Shown in pieces: positions 1-5,804 of a stretch of 5,999 bases of DNA. The notes under the pieces are model-generated. The model was not told the origin of the DNA. It did no database searches and was given only the letters and a program-made list of their open reading frames with translations. The stretch lies in assembly GCA_964412105.1 (NCBI GenBank), contig CAYPNM010000100.1:1-5999 (forward strand), read 5' to 3'. The DNA is from JAKAGZ01 sp964412105 (GTDB taxonomy: Bacteria; Bacteroidota; Ignavibacteria; Ignavibacteriales; Ignavibacteriaceae). Each line of letters begins with the position of its first letter. Position 1 is the first letter of the stretch. A program made the position numbers and the translations under genes.

Positions 1-554
1 ACATGGTTTCCCCAGTTTTTCAGATCAGGCGAATACGAAATCCACATATTTGCTCTTGGCGGGTTAACCGGGCGATGAATCAAAGCCCAATTACCGTTAA
101 TTCGATCGGGTAATAATGCCGCATCTTTATCTTCGGGGGGCATTATGACACCGTGGCGCTCAAAGTTTTTGAAATCTTTTGTCAATGCAAGGGCTACTCC
201 GGGTCCGTCGCGTGTATATGCAGTATAGACTACCGCATATTTTTTTAATTCTTCAACGAAAGTAATACGCGGATCTTCAATACCCCATAATTCTTCCAGG
301 AAATTTTTCGCGTCGGGTAACATAGTTGGAGTTGCATCTATCTGCCAACCATCTATACCATTTGCAGAGCGGGCAGCGCAAAGGTGAGAAAGGCCCCGTC
401 GATCTTCTACCCGGCACAAAAGTAATGTCGTTCCATCCTGAAGTATTGTTGCACCTGCATTAAATACACTATTAATAGGATATGGCCAGTTTTCGGCAGT
501 TAGTATTGGGTTAAGTTTATGTCGGGTAAAAATTTTTGTCTGCTGATTGTTCAT
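1..554 (-). CDS. GH130-family glycoside phosphorylase/hydrolase, N-terminal part (3' end outside window)
   Basis: The reading frame opens with ATG at 554 and stays open to the left edge, giving 184 residues of a protein usually 300-400 long. The visible part fits the first half of the GH130 five-bladed propeller: NPI (15-17), FNAGA (31-35), RVEDRRG (48-54), GIEDPR (91-96), KDAALLP (143-149) and IHRPV (159-163). In GH130 the Asp of the EDPR motif, here D94, is the general acid. Known members phosphorolyse or hydrolyse beta-1,4- or beta-1,2-mannosides; the subfamily and linkage cannot be told from this fragment. No signal peptide is seen, so a cytoplasmic enzyme is expected. The start overlaps the stop of the upstream glycosyltransferase as ATGA, with AAGAGG about 10 bases before the ATG, so coupled translation is likely. 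The family call is confident; the substrate (probably a mannoside) is inferred. Confidence 0.9.
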   Translation of the reverse strand, partial: MNNQQTKIFTRHKLNPILTAENWPYPINSVFNAGATILQDGTTLLLCRVEDRRGLSHLCAARSANGIDGWQIDATPTMLPDAKNFLEELWGIEDPRITFVEELKKYAVVYTAYTRDGPGVALALTKDFKNFERHGVIMPPEDKDAALLPDRINGNWALIHRPVNPPRANMWISYSPDLKNWGNH

Positions 555-2833
555 TTTGATAATGCCTCTTTTGATAATTGTGTCTGTTCAGATAAACGCA
601 GTTCCAGCAATGATTGTAAAAAAGCCAAAGTGGATTCTGCACCCTGGTTTTCGTTCGGGCGATCCGAATGCAAACCATCACGACAACCGCCTGTAGTCGG
701 ATCATAAACGGAAAGATTTAAATCGTTACGCCCGAGGAACCACTCGAATGCAGTCCGAGCTTCTTTATGCCAGAGTTTGTCTCCTGTAATTCTGAAGGCC
801 TCAAGACAGGCAGATACCATTGTCTGAGCCTCAACCGGTTGTTGATCGAAGCGGGCACGTTCGCCACCCTGTTTGTAAAATCCATTTGAACCTATTGGTA
901 CAAAATGTCCTTTGCTGGAATGCTGCAGATTGGCAAGCCAGTTTAATGATTCCAACCCGGCATCAATCATTCTATTATCAGAAACCAATTTGCCGCAGGT
1001 AAGTAATGAGTGTGATAGGGCAGCGTTGCAATAGGAAAGTTCTTTTTCAAACCAGGCCCATTGCTGTGTGCGGTTACTTTGGTATAATTTTAGAAGCCGT
1101 TTTGCCAATTCATCTCTTACCTGGCTTGCTCTACTGTCACCAGCATATTTTTGTGAATACTCATCAATCCCGACAAGAGCAAATGCCCATGCCCGTGGAC
1201 TGGTGGTTAATAGAATAGTAGGCAGGGTTTGCTCAAATAACCAGGCGGCCATTAAATTTTGTGCCGGTATGCTGCATCGGTTTAATACGCAGCCTAATGC
1301 CCACAACGCACGTCCATGGCTATCGTCTGATCCGCTTTCTTCCAGCCAATTTTGCTGGTAGTCCATAAAATTTCTGAATCGCCGTGTCTGTGCATTACAA
1401 GCATATCCGAGAAAAGCAAGATACCTGGAGGATAATTTTGACTCTTCTTCATAACCGAGTTCATCCAGCAGAGCGCTTACTAATAAAGCACGGGCATTGT
1501 CATCGGTTGTGTAACCGTGAGAATAATTTGGAACTGTAAAAAGAGCATGTTGAAATATGCCCGTATAGTCCGTCATGCGAACTAAGTGATCGAGTTTTAA
1601 AGGAGGTAATTCCCCGTGGTTTTTATCAAGTGCTTTCGCTGCAAATCCCGGCGATATATAATGACGGCGTTCCACACGCGCACGATCAAAATTTTCCATA
1701 TATCGTTGTGCAACTTCTGACCAAATCATAGATCGTCCAAACATATAAGCACGTTTGCGCATTGCATGCCGTTCGGCTTCGTTGTTCAGAAGGTTAATAA
1801 CCTGTTCAGCTAAAGCTTCGTGATCGCGAAACGGGAAGAGTACGCCACGTCCATCCGAAAGAACCTCCTGCGCATACCAGTACGGAGTTGAGATAACAGC
1901 TTTGCCTGCCCCAACTGTATAAGCCAGTGTTCCGGATGCAATTTGTGCTTCGTTAAGATAAGGCGTAATATAGATATCGGCCGCACCAATGAACTCTACA
2001 AGTTCTTCCAAACTGACAAAGCGATTGTAAAATATAACATTACTCTCCACACCCTTTTGTCGAGCAAGCCATTGCAAAGAAAGGCGGTATGTTTCACCCT
2101 CTTGTTGAATTACGTGTGGATGTGTTGCACCAACAACTATATAAACCACATTTGGATAATGTGCGACGATTTCAGGCAGTGCCGAGATAACAGTTTCGAT
2201 GCCCTTGTTCGACGAGAGCAAACCAAAACTTAGTAAGACAATCTTACCTTCCACACCAAATAAATCCTTATTAAAACTTGGATCGACAAATGGTATGTCG
2301 GGAATACCGTGCGGGATCAAATCTATTTTTTCCAGCGGAACCCGGTAAATATCGTGTAGAAATTCAATGCTGCATTCGCTCATAACTACTAAACGATCTG
2401 ATAATGCTGCGACTTCTTCCAGTACCCGCCGCTGATCGCTGTTGGGGTTTTTCAGGATAGTATGCAAAGTAGTAACTATTGGCATACGTAAACCGCGCAG
2501 CAGTGCAAGGATATGGCTTCCCGCTTTTCCTCCGAATATTCCATACTCGAATTGCAGGCACACTATATCAATGTTATTGATGTTTAAAAAGTCTGAAGCC
2601 CTAAAGTAAGAATCGATATCTTTTTCTATCAGTTCAAATCGTACACGGTTTGAATAATCATACCCAGCTGCTACATCATTGACCGGTATCGCAATACAAG
2701 TTGTACTGCTATACTGTTTGGCAATCGATTCACATAAGTCCGTTGTAAATGTGGCAATGCCGCATTGTCGAGGTAAATAATTGCCAATGAATGCAATTCG
2801 ATTAAGTGTTGAATTTGTAATGTCCTGGTTCAA
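551..2833 (-). CDS. GT4-type glycosyltransferase fused to a C-terminal alpha-helical glycosidase-like domain
   Basis: The protein has 760 residues. Residues ~10-385 form a GT-B fold of the GT4 type: NYLPRQCGIATF (18-29) for the N-terminal loop, TTLHT (121-125), IPHGIPD (173-179), the donor-side SFGLLSSNKGIE (202-213), and YLNEAQIASGTLAYTVGAGK (292-311) where the usual E-x7-E motif lies in modified form. Residues ~410-750 are helical and resemble (alpha/alpha)6 barrels, with HGYTTDDNARAL (439-450), SDDSHGRALWALG (502-514), WAWFE (592-596), PVEAQTM (666-672) and NENQGAESTLAFL (727-739). It probably transfers a sugar from a nucleotide-sugar donor in the cytoplasm; donor, acceptor and the role of the helical domain are not readable. 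The start is TTG at 2833: an in-frame TAA lies three codons upstream and the family core begins at about residue 11. No strong ribosome site is seen. It lies 31 bases after the LapA-like gene and overlaps the GH130 gene by four bases. Confidence 0.88.
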   Translation of the reverse strand: MNQDITNSTLNRIAFIGNYLPRQCGIATFTTDLCESIAKQYSSTTCIAIPVNDVAAGYDYSNRVRFELIEKDIDSYFRASDFLNINNIDIVCLQFEYGIFGGKAGSHILALLRGLRMPIVTTLHTILKNPNSDQRRVLEEVAALSDRLVVMSECSIEFLHDIYRVPLEKIDLIPHGIPDIPFVDPSFNKDLFGVEGKIVLLSFGLLSSNKGIETVISALPEIVAHYPNVVYIVVGATHPHVIQQEGETYRLSLQWLARQKGVESNVIFYNRFVSLEELVEFIGAADIYITPYLNEAQIASGTLAYTVGAGKAVISTPYWYAQEVLSDGRGVLFPFRDHEALAEQVINLLNNEAERHAMRKRAYMFGRSMIWSEVAQRYMENFDRARVERRHYISPGFAAKALDKNHGELPPLKLDHLVRMTDYTGIFQHALFTVPNYSHGYTTDDNARALLVSALLDELGYEEESKLSSRYLAFLGYACNAQTRRFRNFMDYQQNWLEESGSDDSHGRALWALGCVLNRCSIPAQNLMAAWLFEQTLPTILLTTSPRAWAFALVGIDEYSQKYAGDSRASQVRDELAKRLLKLYQSNRTQQWAWFEKELSYCNAALSHSLLTCGKLVSDNRMIDAGLESLNWLANLQHSSKGHFVPIGSNGFYKQGGERARFDQQPVEAQTMVSACLEAFRITGDKLWHKEARTAFEWFLGRNDLNLSVYDPTTGGCRDGLHSDRPNENQGAESTLAFLQSLLELRLSEQTQLSKEALSK

Positions 2834-2864
2834 GTCAATTTATACTTTTTCGTTAATGGTATTG

Positions 2865-3062
2865 CTATTTCTTTTTGGTCATAATCAAACAACCGAAAAA
2901 ACCAATGATTAATCCTGCAACAAAAATTATCGGCAACAGTATGGCACGTGACATTTCAACCTTCCAAAAATAAAGTTGAAATCCAGCCATCTCAGTATTT
3001 TGAATAATTATTATTCCAAATAGCAAAAGTATTACAATGATGAAAACTGTTTTTGGCTTCAT
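2865..3062 (-). CDS. LapA-domain (DUF1049-like) small inner-membrane protein
   Basis: This 65-residue protein has two hydrophobic segments, about residues 4-20 and 39-61, joined by a short polar stretch. It shows the pattern typical of the LapA/YciS domain: QNTE (21-24) right after the first helix, then FWKVEMSRAILLP (32-44) leading into a Gly-rich second helix, and a basic tail KKK. In E. coli, LapA works with LapB in control of lipopolysaccharide assembly; small stand-alone LapA-domain proteins elsewhere have no settled function. The start is ATG at 3062, with AAGGTAAG about 7-14 bases before it as a ribosome site. The stop is TAG. It is the first gene of the tight minus-strand group that continues with the glycosyltransferase and GH130 genes, so it may act at the membrane in the same cell-envelope or glycan process; that link is inferred. 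Confidence 0.8.
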   Translation of the reverse strand: MKPKTVFIIVILLLFGIIIIQNTEMAGFQLYFWKVEMSRAILLPIIFVAGLIIGFFGCLIMTKKK

Positions 3063-3173
3063 CTTCTACTTACCTTAAAAATAATTTGTTGTGCTGTTTC
3101 ATTAGAATATCAATTCAATAATAATTGCTACTGACTCCGGATTTATCAGGTCTGTTTTATAATCAAATACTGT

Positions 3174-3368
3174 TTAATCTTTTTCTGTGAATGCATCAGT
3201 AATTTCTTTTCCAATATAGTCCACATCATTATAAAACTTTCTTTTGAAGTCTTCCCGATCATCTTTCCCTTCATATTTATATTCATTTATCTTTTTCTTT
3301 AATCCAAAATGTTTTGCTCCAATGTCAAAAGCTTCTTGAATTCTACAACAGCATAAACAGATGTTCAC
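3174..3368 (-). CDS. Hypothetical small charged protein (doubtful)
   Basis: The frame gives 64 residues from a GTG at 3368; a TGA lies three codons upstream, so no longer form is possible. I do not recognise the family. From about residue 10 on it is hydrophilic and helix-like, rich in Lys, Asp and Glu (KYEGKDDREDFKRKFYNDVD at 31-50), and it ends in EITDAFTEKD. The first residues (CLCCC, 4-8) look unlike the start of a normal protein, so the true start may lie further in or the 5' end may be damaged. There is no clear ribosome site. It sits on the same strand as its neighbours, between the response regulator and the LapA-like gene. It could be a real small gene, a remnant, or chance. Confidence 0.35.
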   Translation of the reverse strand: MNICLCCCRIQEAFDIGAKHFGLKKKINEYKYEGKDDREDFKRKFYNDVDYIGKEITDAFTEKD

Positions 3369-3384
3369 TATTGTTCAATAGAGC

Positions 3385-3413
3385 AAAGGGATGATAAGTG
3401 GGCTACATCCTTT
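3385..3413 (-). terminator. Weak hairpin downstream of the response regulator gene
   Basis: The arms AAAGGGATG (3385-3393) and CATCCTTT (3406-3413) can pair with one bulged base around a 12-base loop, 18 bases past the response regulator stop. No T-run follows it on the minus strand, so it is not a classical intrinsic terminator. It could end or stabilise the message, or mean nothing. Confidence 0.22.
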
Positions 3414-3430
3414 AAGAAAAGATCCGAAAA

Positions 3431-4123
3431 TTATTCGTCTAACAGGGAAGTAGAATCCATTGCAGATTTGTAAGCATCGGAGAGATGAGCGTGCTTGGCG
3501 ATCTGCACGCGGGTGTTGAGTGCTAATTTTTCGAGTATATTGTGAACGTGACTTTTAACGGTGTAAGGGGATAGATGAAGCTTTTGTGCTATTTCCTTAT
3601 TAGTAAAACCATCGGCAATCAACTCTACAACCTGCCTCTCACGTTTTGTCATTCGCACGGATTGATTTATTACCGAAGCTGATGATCCGTTTATTGCATG
3701 ATCAACGATCTGGGAGAAAAGGGTGCCTGTTAAATGCGGCGGTAAGACTTTTCCACCTTTTGAGACCGTTCGAATGGTTTTAAAAAAGTCACTAACGTTT
3801 GCATCTTTGAGTATGAACCCAGAAACGCCAGCCCGTACAAATTCAAGCACGTCAGACTGAAGCGGGATCAGATCCATTACTATGATTTTAGTTTCCGGGA
3901 AATTCTGTTTGGATGATTTAACAATCTGAATGCTGTTCTGGCTTCGCAAACCAAGATCAAGAAGGACAATATGCGGATGAAGCTTTTCCATCATTGCCAG
4001 TATGTTCTCGCCGTTACCTACTGTGGCGACGGCCTGCATATCAGGCTGTTTTTTCAGCATTGATGCTATGCCGTTGCGAAGCAGCCTATTATCTTCGATG
4101 AGCAAAAGTTTGATTTTCTTCAA
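3431..4123 (-). CDS. Orphan NarL/FixJ-type response regulator (receiver + LuxR helix-turn-helix)
   Basis: The protein has 230 residues. Residues 3-120 are a receiver domain with the acidic pair E10/D11, phospho-acceptor D56 in VLLDLG, and K106 in GFILKDA. Residues 156-215 are a LuxR-type DNA-binding domain: TKRERQVVELIADGFTNKEI, then the recognition helix SPYTVKSHVHNILEKL (185-200). It should act in the cytoplasm as a transcription factor switched by phosphorylation. The residue aligned with the conserved switch Thr/Ser is D84 (VMDLIP), 22 residues before K106, which is unusual. The start is TTG at 4123: a TAA precedes it directly, GGGGAT lies about 6-11 bases upstream as a ribosome site, and residues 3-10 (KIKLLLIE) match a normal receiver start. 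No kinase gene is visible. The target genes are unknown; the minus-strand glycan operon downstream is one possibility. Confidence 0.93.
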   Translation of the reverse strand: MKKIKLLLIEDNRLLRNGIASMLKKQPDMQAVATVGNGENILAMMEKLHPHIVLLDLGLRSQNSIQIVKSSKQNFPETKIIVMDLIPLQSDVLEFVRAGVSGFILKDANVSDFFKTIRTVSKGGKVLPPHLTGTLFSQIVDHAINGSSASVINQSVRMTKRERQVVELIADGFTNKEIAQKLHLSPYTVKSHVHNILEKLALNTRVQIAKHAHLSDAYKSAMDSTSLLDE

Positions 4124-4225
4124 TTAATATCCCCGGTTTTGGTCCACATACTATAAATCCAATTAAATATAATAAAATATTAAAATTAATGTAATAATGG
4201 CGTAAGAATTGATCCAAAAATAAAT

Positions 4226-4245
4226 AAATCGGGCAAAATCGGGAC
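4226..4245. repeat. Tandem 10-bp direct repeat AAATCGGG(C/A)(A/C)
   Basis: AAATCGGG occurs at 4226-4233 and again at 4236-4243, exactly 10 bases apart, i.e. one helical turn. This spacing suits two protein subunits binding the same face of DNA. It is 103-122 bases upstream of the response regulator start. It may be a binding site or chance in AT-rich DNA. Confidence 0.3.
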
Positions 4246-4262
4246 TCAGACATAATTTATTT

Positions 4263-4279
4263 TTTGTCCAATGGACAAA
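4263..4279. promoter_or_regulatory. Perfect 17-bp palindrome, candidate operator
   Basis: TTTGTCCA-A-TGGACAAA has 8-bp arms matching without error around a single central A. No T-run follows on either strand, so it is not an intrinsic terminator. It lies about 140 bases upstream of the response regulator start and about 180 upstream of the plus-strand ORF. It is suited to a dimeric regulator; which one is unknown. Confidence 0.45.
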
Positions 4280-4297
4280 CACCTCTCTTAATTCAAT

Positions 4298-4332
4298 ATT
4301 ATCAGCCGCCGTCAGGTTACCTGCGGGATATG
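4298..4332 (+). repeat. Degenerate copy A of a palindromic repeat (ATTATCAGCCG...CGGG(A)TATG)
   Basis: It starts with the same 11 bases, ATTATCAGCCG, as the copy at 5431-5477 and ends in CGGGATATG, against CGGGTATG there. Between these is the small palindrome CAGGT-T-ACCTG (4313-4323). The inner part is shorter and has diverged. Both copies point the same way. Confidence 0.5.
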
Positions 4333-4457
4333 AAAACTAAATAATCGTATAAAAAAGGAGAGAACAAAAAATATCGCGGCAGCCCAAAGATTATCCTGAA
4401 TGAAATATTTTTTTTATATTGTGTTGTAATATTGCTATCTAAATAAAAGGGGATAAT

Positions 4458-4670
4458 ATGAAAAAGCCATTCTTAATTTTAATTATTCTCGCAATTCCGG
4501 ACTGCAAGCAGAACTTTAACAATGAAATAAAATCAGAAATTAGCTTTTCCAAAGCGAAAGCCGGCCGCAGTATTTATTCAAATAAAGGTATTCTAATTCC
4601 GGAAATTACCAGGCGAATCATCTCAAAATTTATTGTTTTTCCTCTTGACATTACTTACCCTATAGGTTAA
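4458..4670 (+). CDS. Hypothetical short lipoprotein-like protein (doubtful)
   Basis: The frame codes for 70 residues from ATG at 4458, with AAAGGGG five bases before the start code stretch ATAAT-ATG, a good ribosome site. Residues 1-14 (MKKPFLILIILAIP) look like a signal peptide and C16 follows, but the residue before it is Asp (IPDC), which a normal lipobox does not allow. The rest is basic and Ser/Ile-rich and I do not recognise it. The last part of the frame overlaps the putative promoter/operator of the toxin-antitoxin pair, so its end may be shaped by that. It may be a real short gene, a decayed lipoprotein gene, or chance; only the start region looks genuine. Confidence 0.38.
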   Translation: MKKPFLILIILAIPDCKQNFNNEIKSEISFSKAKAGRSIYSNKGILIPEITRRIISKFIVFPLDITYPIG

Positions 4671-4672
4671 GT
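4645..4672 (+). promoter_or_regulatory. Candidate operator/promoter of the higBA-like pair
   Basis: Positions 4653-4672 read ACTTACCCTA TAGGTTAAGT, a 20-bp inverted repeat in which nine of ten base pairs match (only C4658/T4667 fail). It ends two bases before the toxin ATG. TTGACA at 4645-4650 abuts it and matches the -35 consensus; a 17-base spacer would put the -10 at a poor TAAGTT (4668-4673), so the promoter itself is uncertain. HigA-type antitoxins bind such palindromes to repress their own operon; assigning this one to the antitoxin here is inferred. Confidence 0.55.
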
Positions 4673-4674
4673 TA

Positions 4675-5109
4675 ATGAAAAGAAAATACATAAAGGTCCT
4701 ATTAGATTCTTTTATTGCTGATAATATAGAATTTGCCGGTAAAAATGTTGAACTTTATGCTGATAGCAGGGGATATGACAAAATTATGGATTTCCTTTTG
4801 GAAACTGATTCAAATAATAACTTCATTAGAATAGATAGATTCAGAAATATTTTGGTTGAGGTTTATAGCTTTAGATATAATAAAGACCTTTATGATAAGC
4901 CTAAAATCTCTAAAAAATCTAAAGATATAACAATAATGAAATTCAAGAGACATAGAGGGAGTAATTGGCGAATTTTATGCAAAGAATTTGTTTCTGGCGG
5001 TAAGAAAATTGTAATGATCGTGATGTTTGACAAAAAAACTCAAGGTATTTCAAAAAAACAAAAACAAAAAATAGAAGCTATAGGAGATTATGAATATGAG
5101 TTCAGATAA
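4675..5109 (+). CDS. HigB/RelE-like toxin of a type II toxin-antitoxin pair
   Basis: The protein has 144 residues, somewhat longer than the 90-120 usual for the family. The C-terminal half (~85-135) fits the RelE/HigB (phage Gp49-like) fold: basic strand KFKRHRGSNWRIL (89-101), then KKIVMIVMFDKKTQGISKKQ (110-129), whose 'F-x-KK-T' pattern followed by a Lys-rich helix is typical. Such toxins usually cut mRNA on the ribosome, with basic residues as catalysts; candidates here are K91, R92, R94, R99 and K120. The start ATG at 4675 has only a weak AGG eight bases before it, and that lies inside the candidate operator. The gene overlaps the antitoxin start by 14 bases in another frame. Toxin-first order is the HigBA arrangement. 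The base composition is much more AT-rich than in the glycan genes, as expected for a mobile module. The family call rests on motif pattern and context. Confidence 0.75.
   Translation: MKRKYIKVLLDSFIADNIEFAGKNVELYADSRGYDKIMDFLLETDSNNNFIRIDRFRNILVEVYSFRYNKDLYDKPKISKKSKDITIMKFKRHRGSNWRILCKEFVSGGKKIVMIVMFDKKTQGISKKQKQKIEAIGDYEYEFR
5082..5086 (+). promoter_or_regulatory. Ribosome binding site AGGAG deciding the antitoxin start
   Basis: AGGAG lies inside the end of the toxin gene. It is only three bases before the ATG at 5090 but nine before the ATG at 5096, so the second start is favoured. This gives the antitoxin its own strong translation signal, stronger than the toxin's, as is useful for keeping antitoxin in excess. 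Confidence 0.65.
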
Positions 5110-5503
5110 ACTCGATATAAAAATTAAAAAACTAAATGATGCTTTAAAACTCAAATCACATGAAGAAAAGCTCAAATTTGATGCTGTTAAAATACATTTA
5201 AATATTATGCATCAGGTCCAGGAACTCCTCGATAAAAATGATATGTCCCATTCTTCTCTTGCTGAATTATTGAATGTTTCTGAAGCTTATATCAGTAAAC
5301 TATTCAGTGGTGACAAATTACTGAACATTGAAAAGATTGCACAGATTCAATGGATATTTAATACTAAATTTGCTTCAAGTTTTATTAAACCTAATAAAAA
5401 TAAATCCAGCAATAAAAAACGAACTGGTACATTATCAGCCGGCAGGTCTGCCTACCGGAGAGACAGGTCCGGGTATGCAATTTCTGCGAAATCTAATAAT
5501 TAA
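5096..5503 (+). CDS. HigA-like XRE-family antitoxin with a repeat-derived C-terminal tail
   Basis: From ATG 5096 it has 135 residues; the ATG two codons earlier (5090) would give 137. Using the 137 numbering, residues ~36-95 form an XRE/Cro-type helix-turn-helix: HLNIMHQVQELLDKNDMSHS, then LAELLNVSEAYISKLFSGD (57-75) with recognition helix SEAYISKLF, and the closing helix NIEKIAQIQWIF. The protein should neutralise the toxin upstream and repress the operon by binding the palindrome at 4653-4672. Residues ~1-30 are Lys-rich and helical and may contact the toxin. After FIKPNKNKSSNKK the tail (from ~115, LSAGRSAYRRDRSGYAI) is coded by a palindromic DNA repeat, so the original stop was probably lost and the protein extended by about 23 residues. 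Family members are often near 100 residues. The HTH call is firm; the HigA name follows from gene order. Confidence 0.85.
   Translation: MSSDKLDIKIKKLNDALKLKSHEEKLKFDAVKIHLNIMHQVQELLDKNDMSHSSLAELLNVSEAYISKLFSGDKLLNIEKIAQIQWIFNTKFASSFIKPNKNKSSNKKRTGTLSAGRSAYRRDRSGYAISAKSNN
5431..5477 (+). repeat. Palindromic repeat copy B, inside the 3' end of the antitoxin gene
   Basis: The unit starts with ATTATCAGCCG and ends with CGGGTATG. It holds the hairpin CCGGCAGG-TCTG-CCTACCGG (5439-5458), 8-bp arms with one mismatch, followed by a second GC-rich part (GACAGGTCCGGG). It is much more GC-rich than the surrounding gene. It shares both ends with 4298-4332, and its arm CCTACCGG is the reverse complement of 5992-5999. 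Confidence 0.65.
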
Positions 5504-5725
5504 ATTGTGTTAAGTCTTTTCCAAATCTAATCTGGTCAATTCCAAAACCCAAAAGATCTTGAAGACAATACTATCGAAGTAAAAGGCAGGTTTAAAAATA
5601 CTAACCACTATTCGCTAATCAACTAATTTAATATCAAGGCACTCCGGAATTGACACTCCACTCTAAACACTGAACTCTGAACACTATTCAACTATCCCCT
5701 CATCCTCTCCACAACCTGCCTGCCG
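5504..5725. other. Non-coding stretch after the antitoxin; no gene seen
   Basis: No open frame of note, no convincing terminator and no known RNA is seen. It includes a small direct repeat (5661-5685) and ends in ACCTGCCTGCCG (5714-5725), which looks like one half of the GC-rich palindromic repeat family. Confidence 0.6.
5661..5685. repeat. Two copies of CTCTRAACACT
   Basis: CTCTAAACACT (5661-5671) and CTCTGAACACT (5675-5685) match at 10 of 11 bases with a 14-base period. This is a minor tandem repeat with no evident role. Confidence 0.35.
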
Positions 5726-5804
5726 TGTTATACTTCAGTATTTTTGCAACAATCAAAGAATTTATTTATTATTTTAATATAAAAATGTGATAACGTTTTT
5801 ATCC

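Larger units (their letters stand above)
4124..4457. other. Divergent intergenic region, AT-rich, no gene seen
   Basis: The stretch separates the leftward response regulator from the rightward lipoprotein-like ORF and toxin-antitoxin genes. Promoters for both directions should lie here, but I cannot place a convincing -10/-35 or Bacteroidota-type pair. It holds a helically phased direct repeat, a perfect 17-bp palindrome and a degenerate repeat copy, each listed separately. A good ribosome-site sequence, AAGGAGA at 4355-4361, has no usable start codon or frame after it. Confidence 0.7.

Noticed and set aside
519..2561. Several open frames of 60-97 codons on both strands inside the glycosyltransferase gene (for example 1943-2233 plus and 2364-2561 minus).
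   Set aside because: They lie wholly within a strongly supported gene, show no domain pattern and have no ribosome sites; they are shadows.
3368..3381. Inverted repeat CTATTG-TT-CAATAG at the start of the small minus-strand ORF.
   Set aside because: Six-base AT-rich arms in AT-rich DNA are expected by chance; no supporting context.
4205..4260. TATTTTTG on the minus strand as a Bacteroidota-type -7 promoter element for the response regulator.
   Set aside because: The nearest TTTG upstream is at the wrong spacing (11 bases instead of about 19-21), so the pair does not hold.
4355..4361. Strong ribosome-site sequence AAGGAGA.
   Set aside because: No ATG, GTG or TTG at proper spacing opens a usable frame; kept only as an orphan motif.
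5328..5513. Plus-strand frame overlapping the antitoxin, containing a PAGLPTG-type stretch.
   Set aside because: It is the alternate-frame translation of the antitoxin and of the palindromic repeat, not a separate gene.
5730..5745. Mini-hairpin ATAC-TTCA-GTAT followed by T's, as a terminator for the toxin-antitoxin pair.
   Set aside because: The stem is only four AT-rich pairs and it is explained better as part of the terminal inverted repeat.
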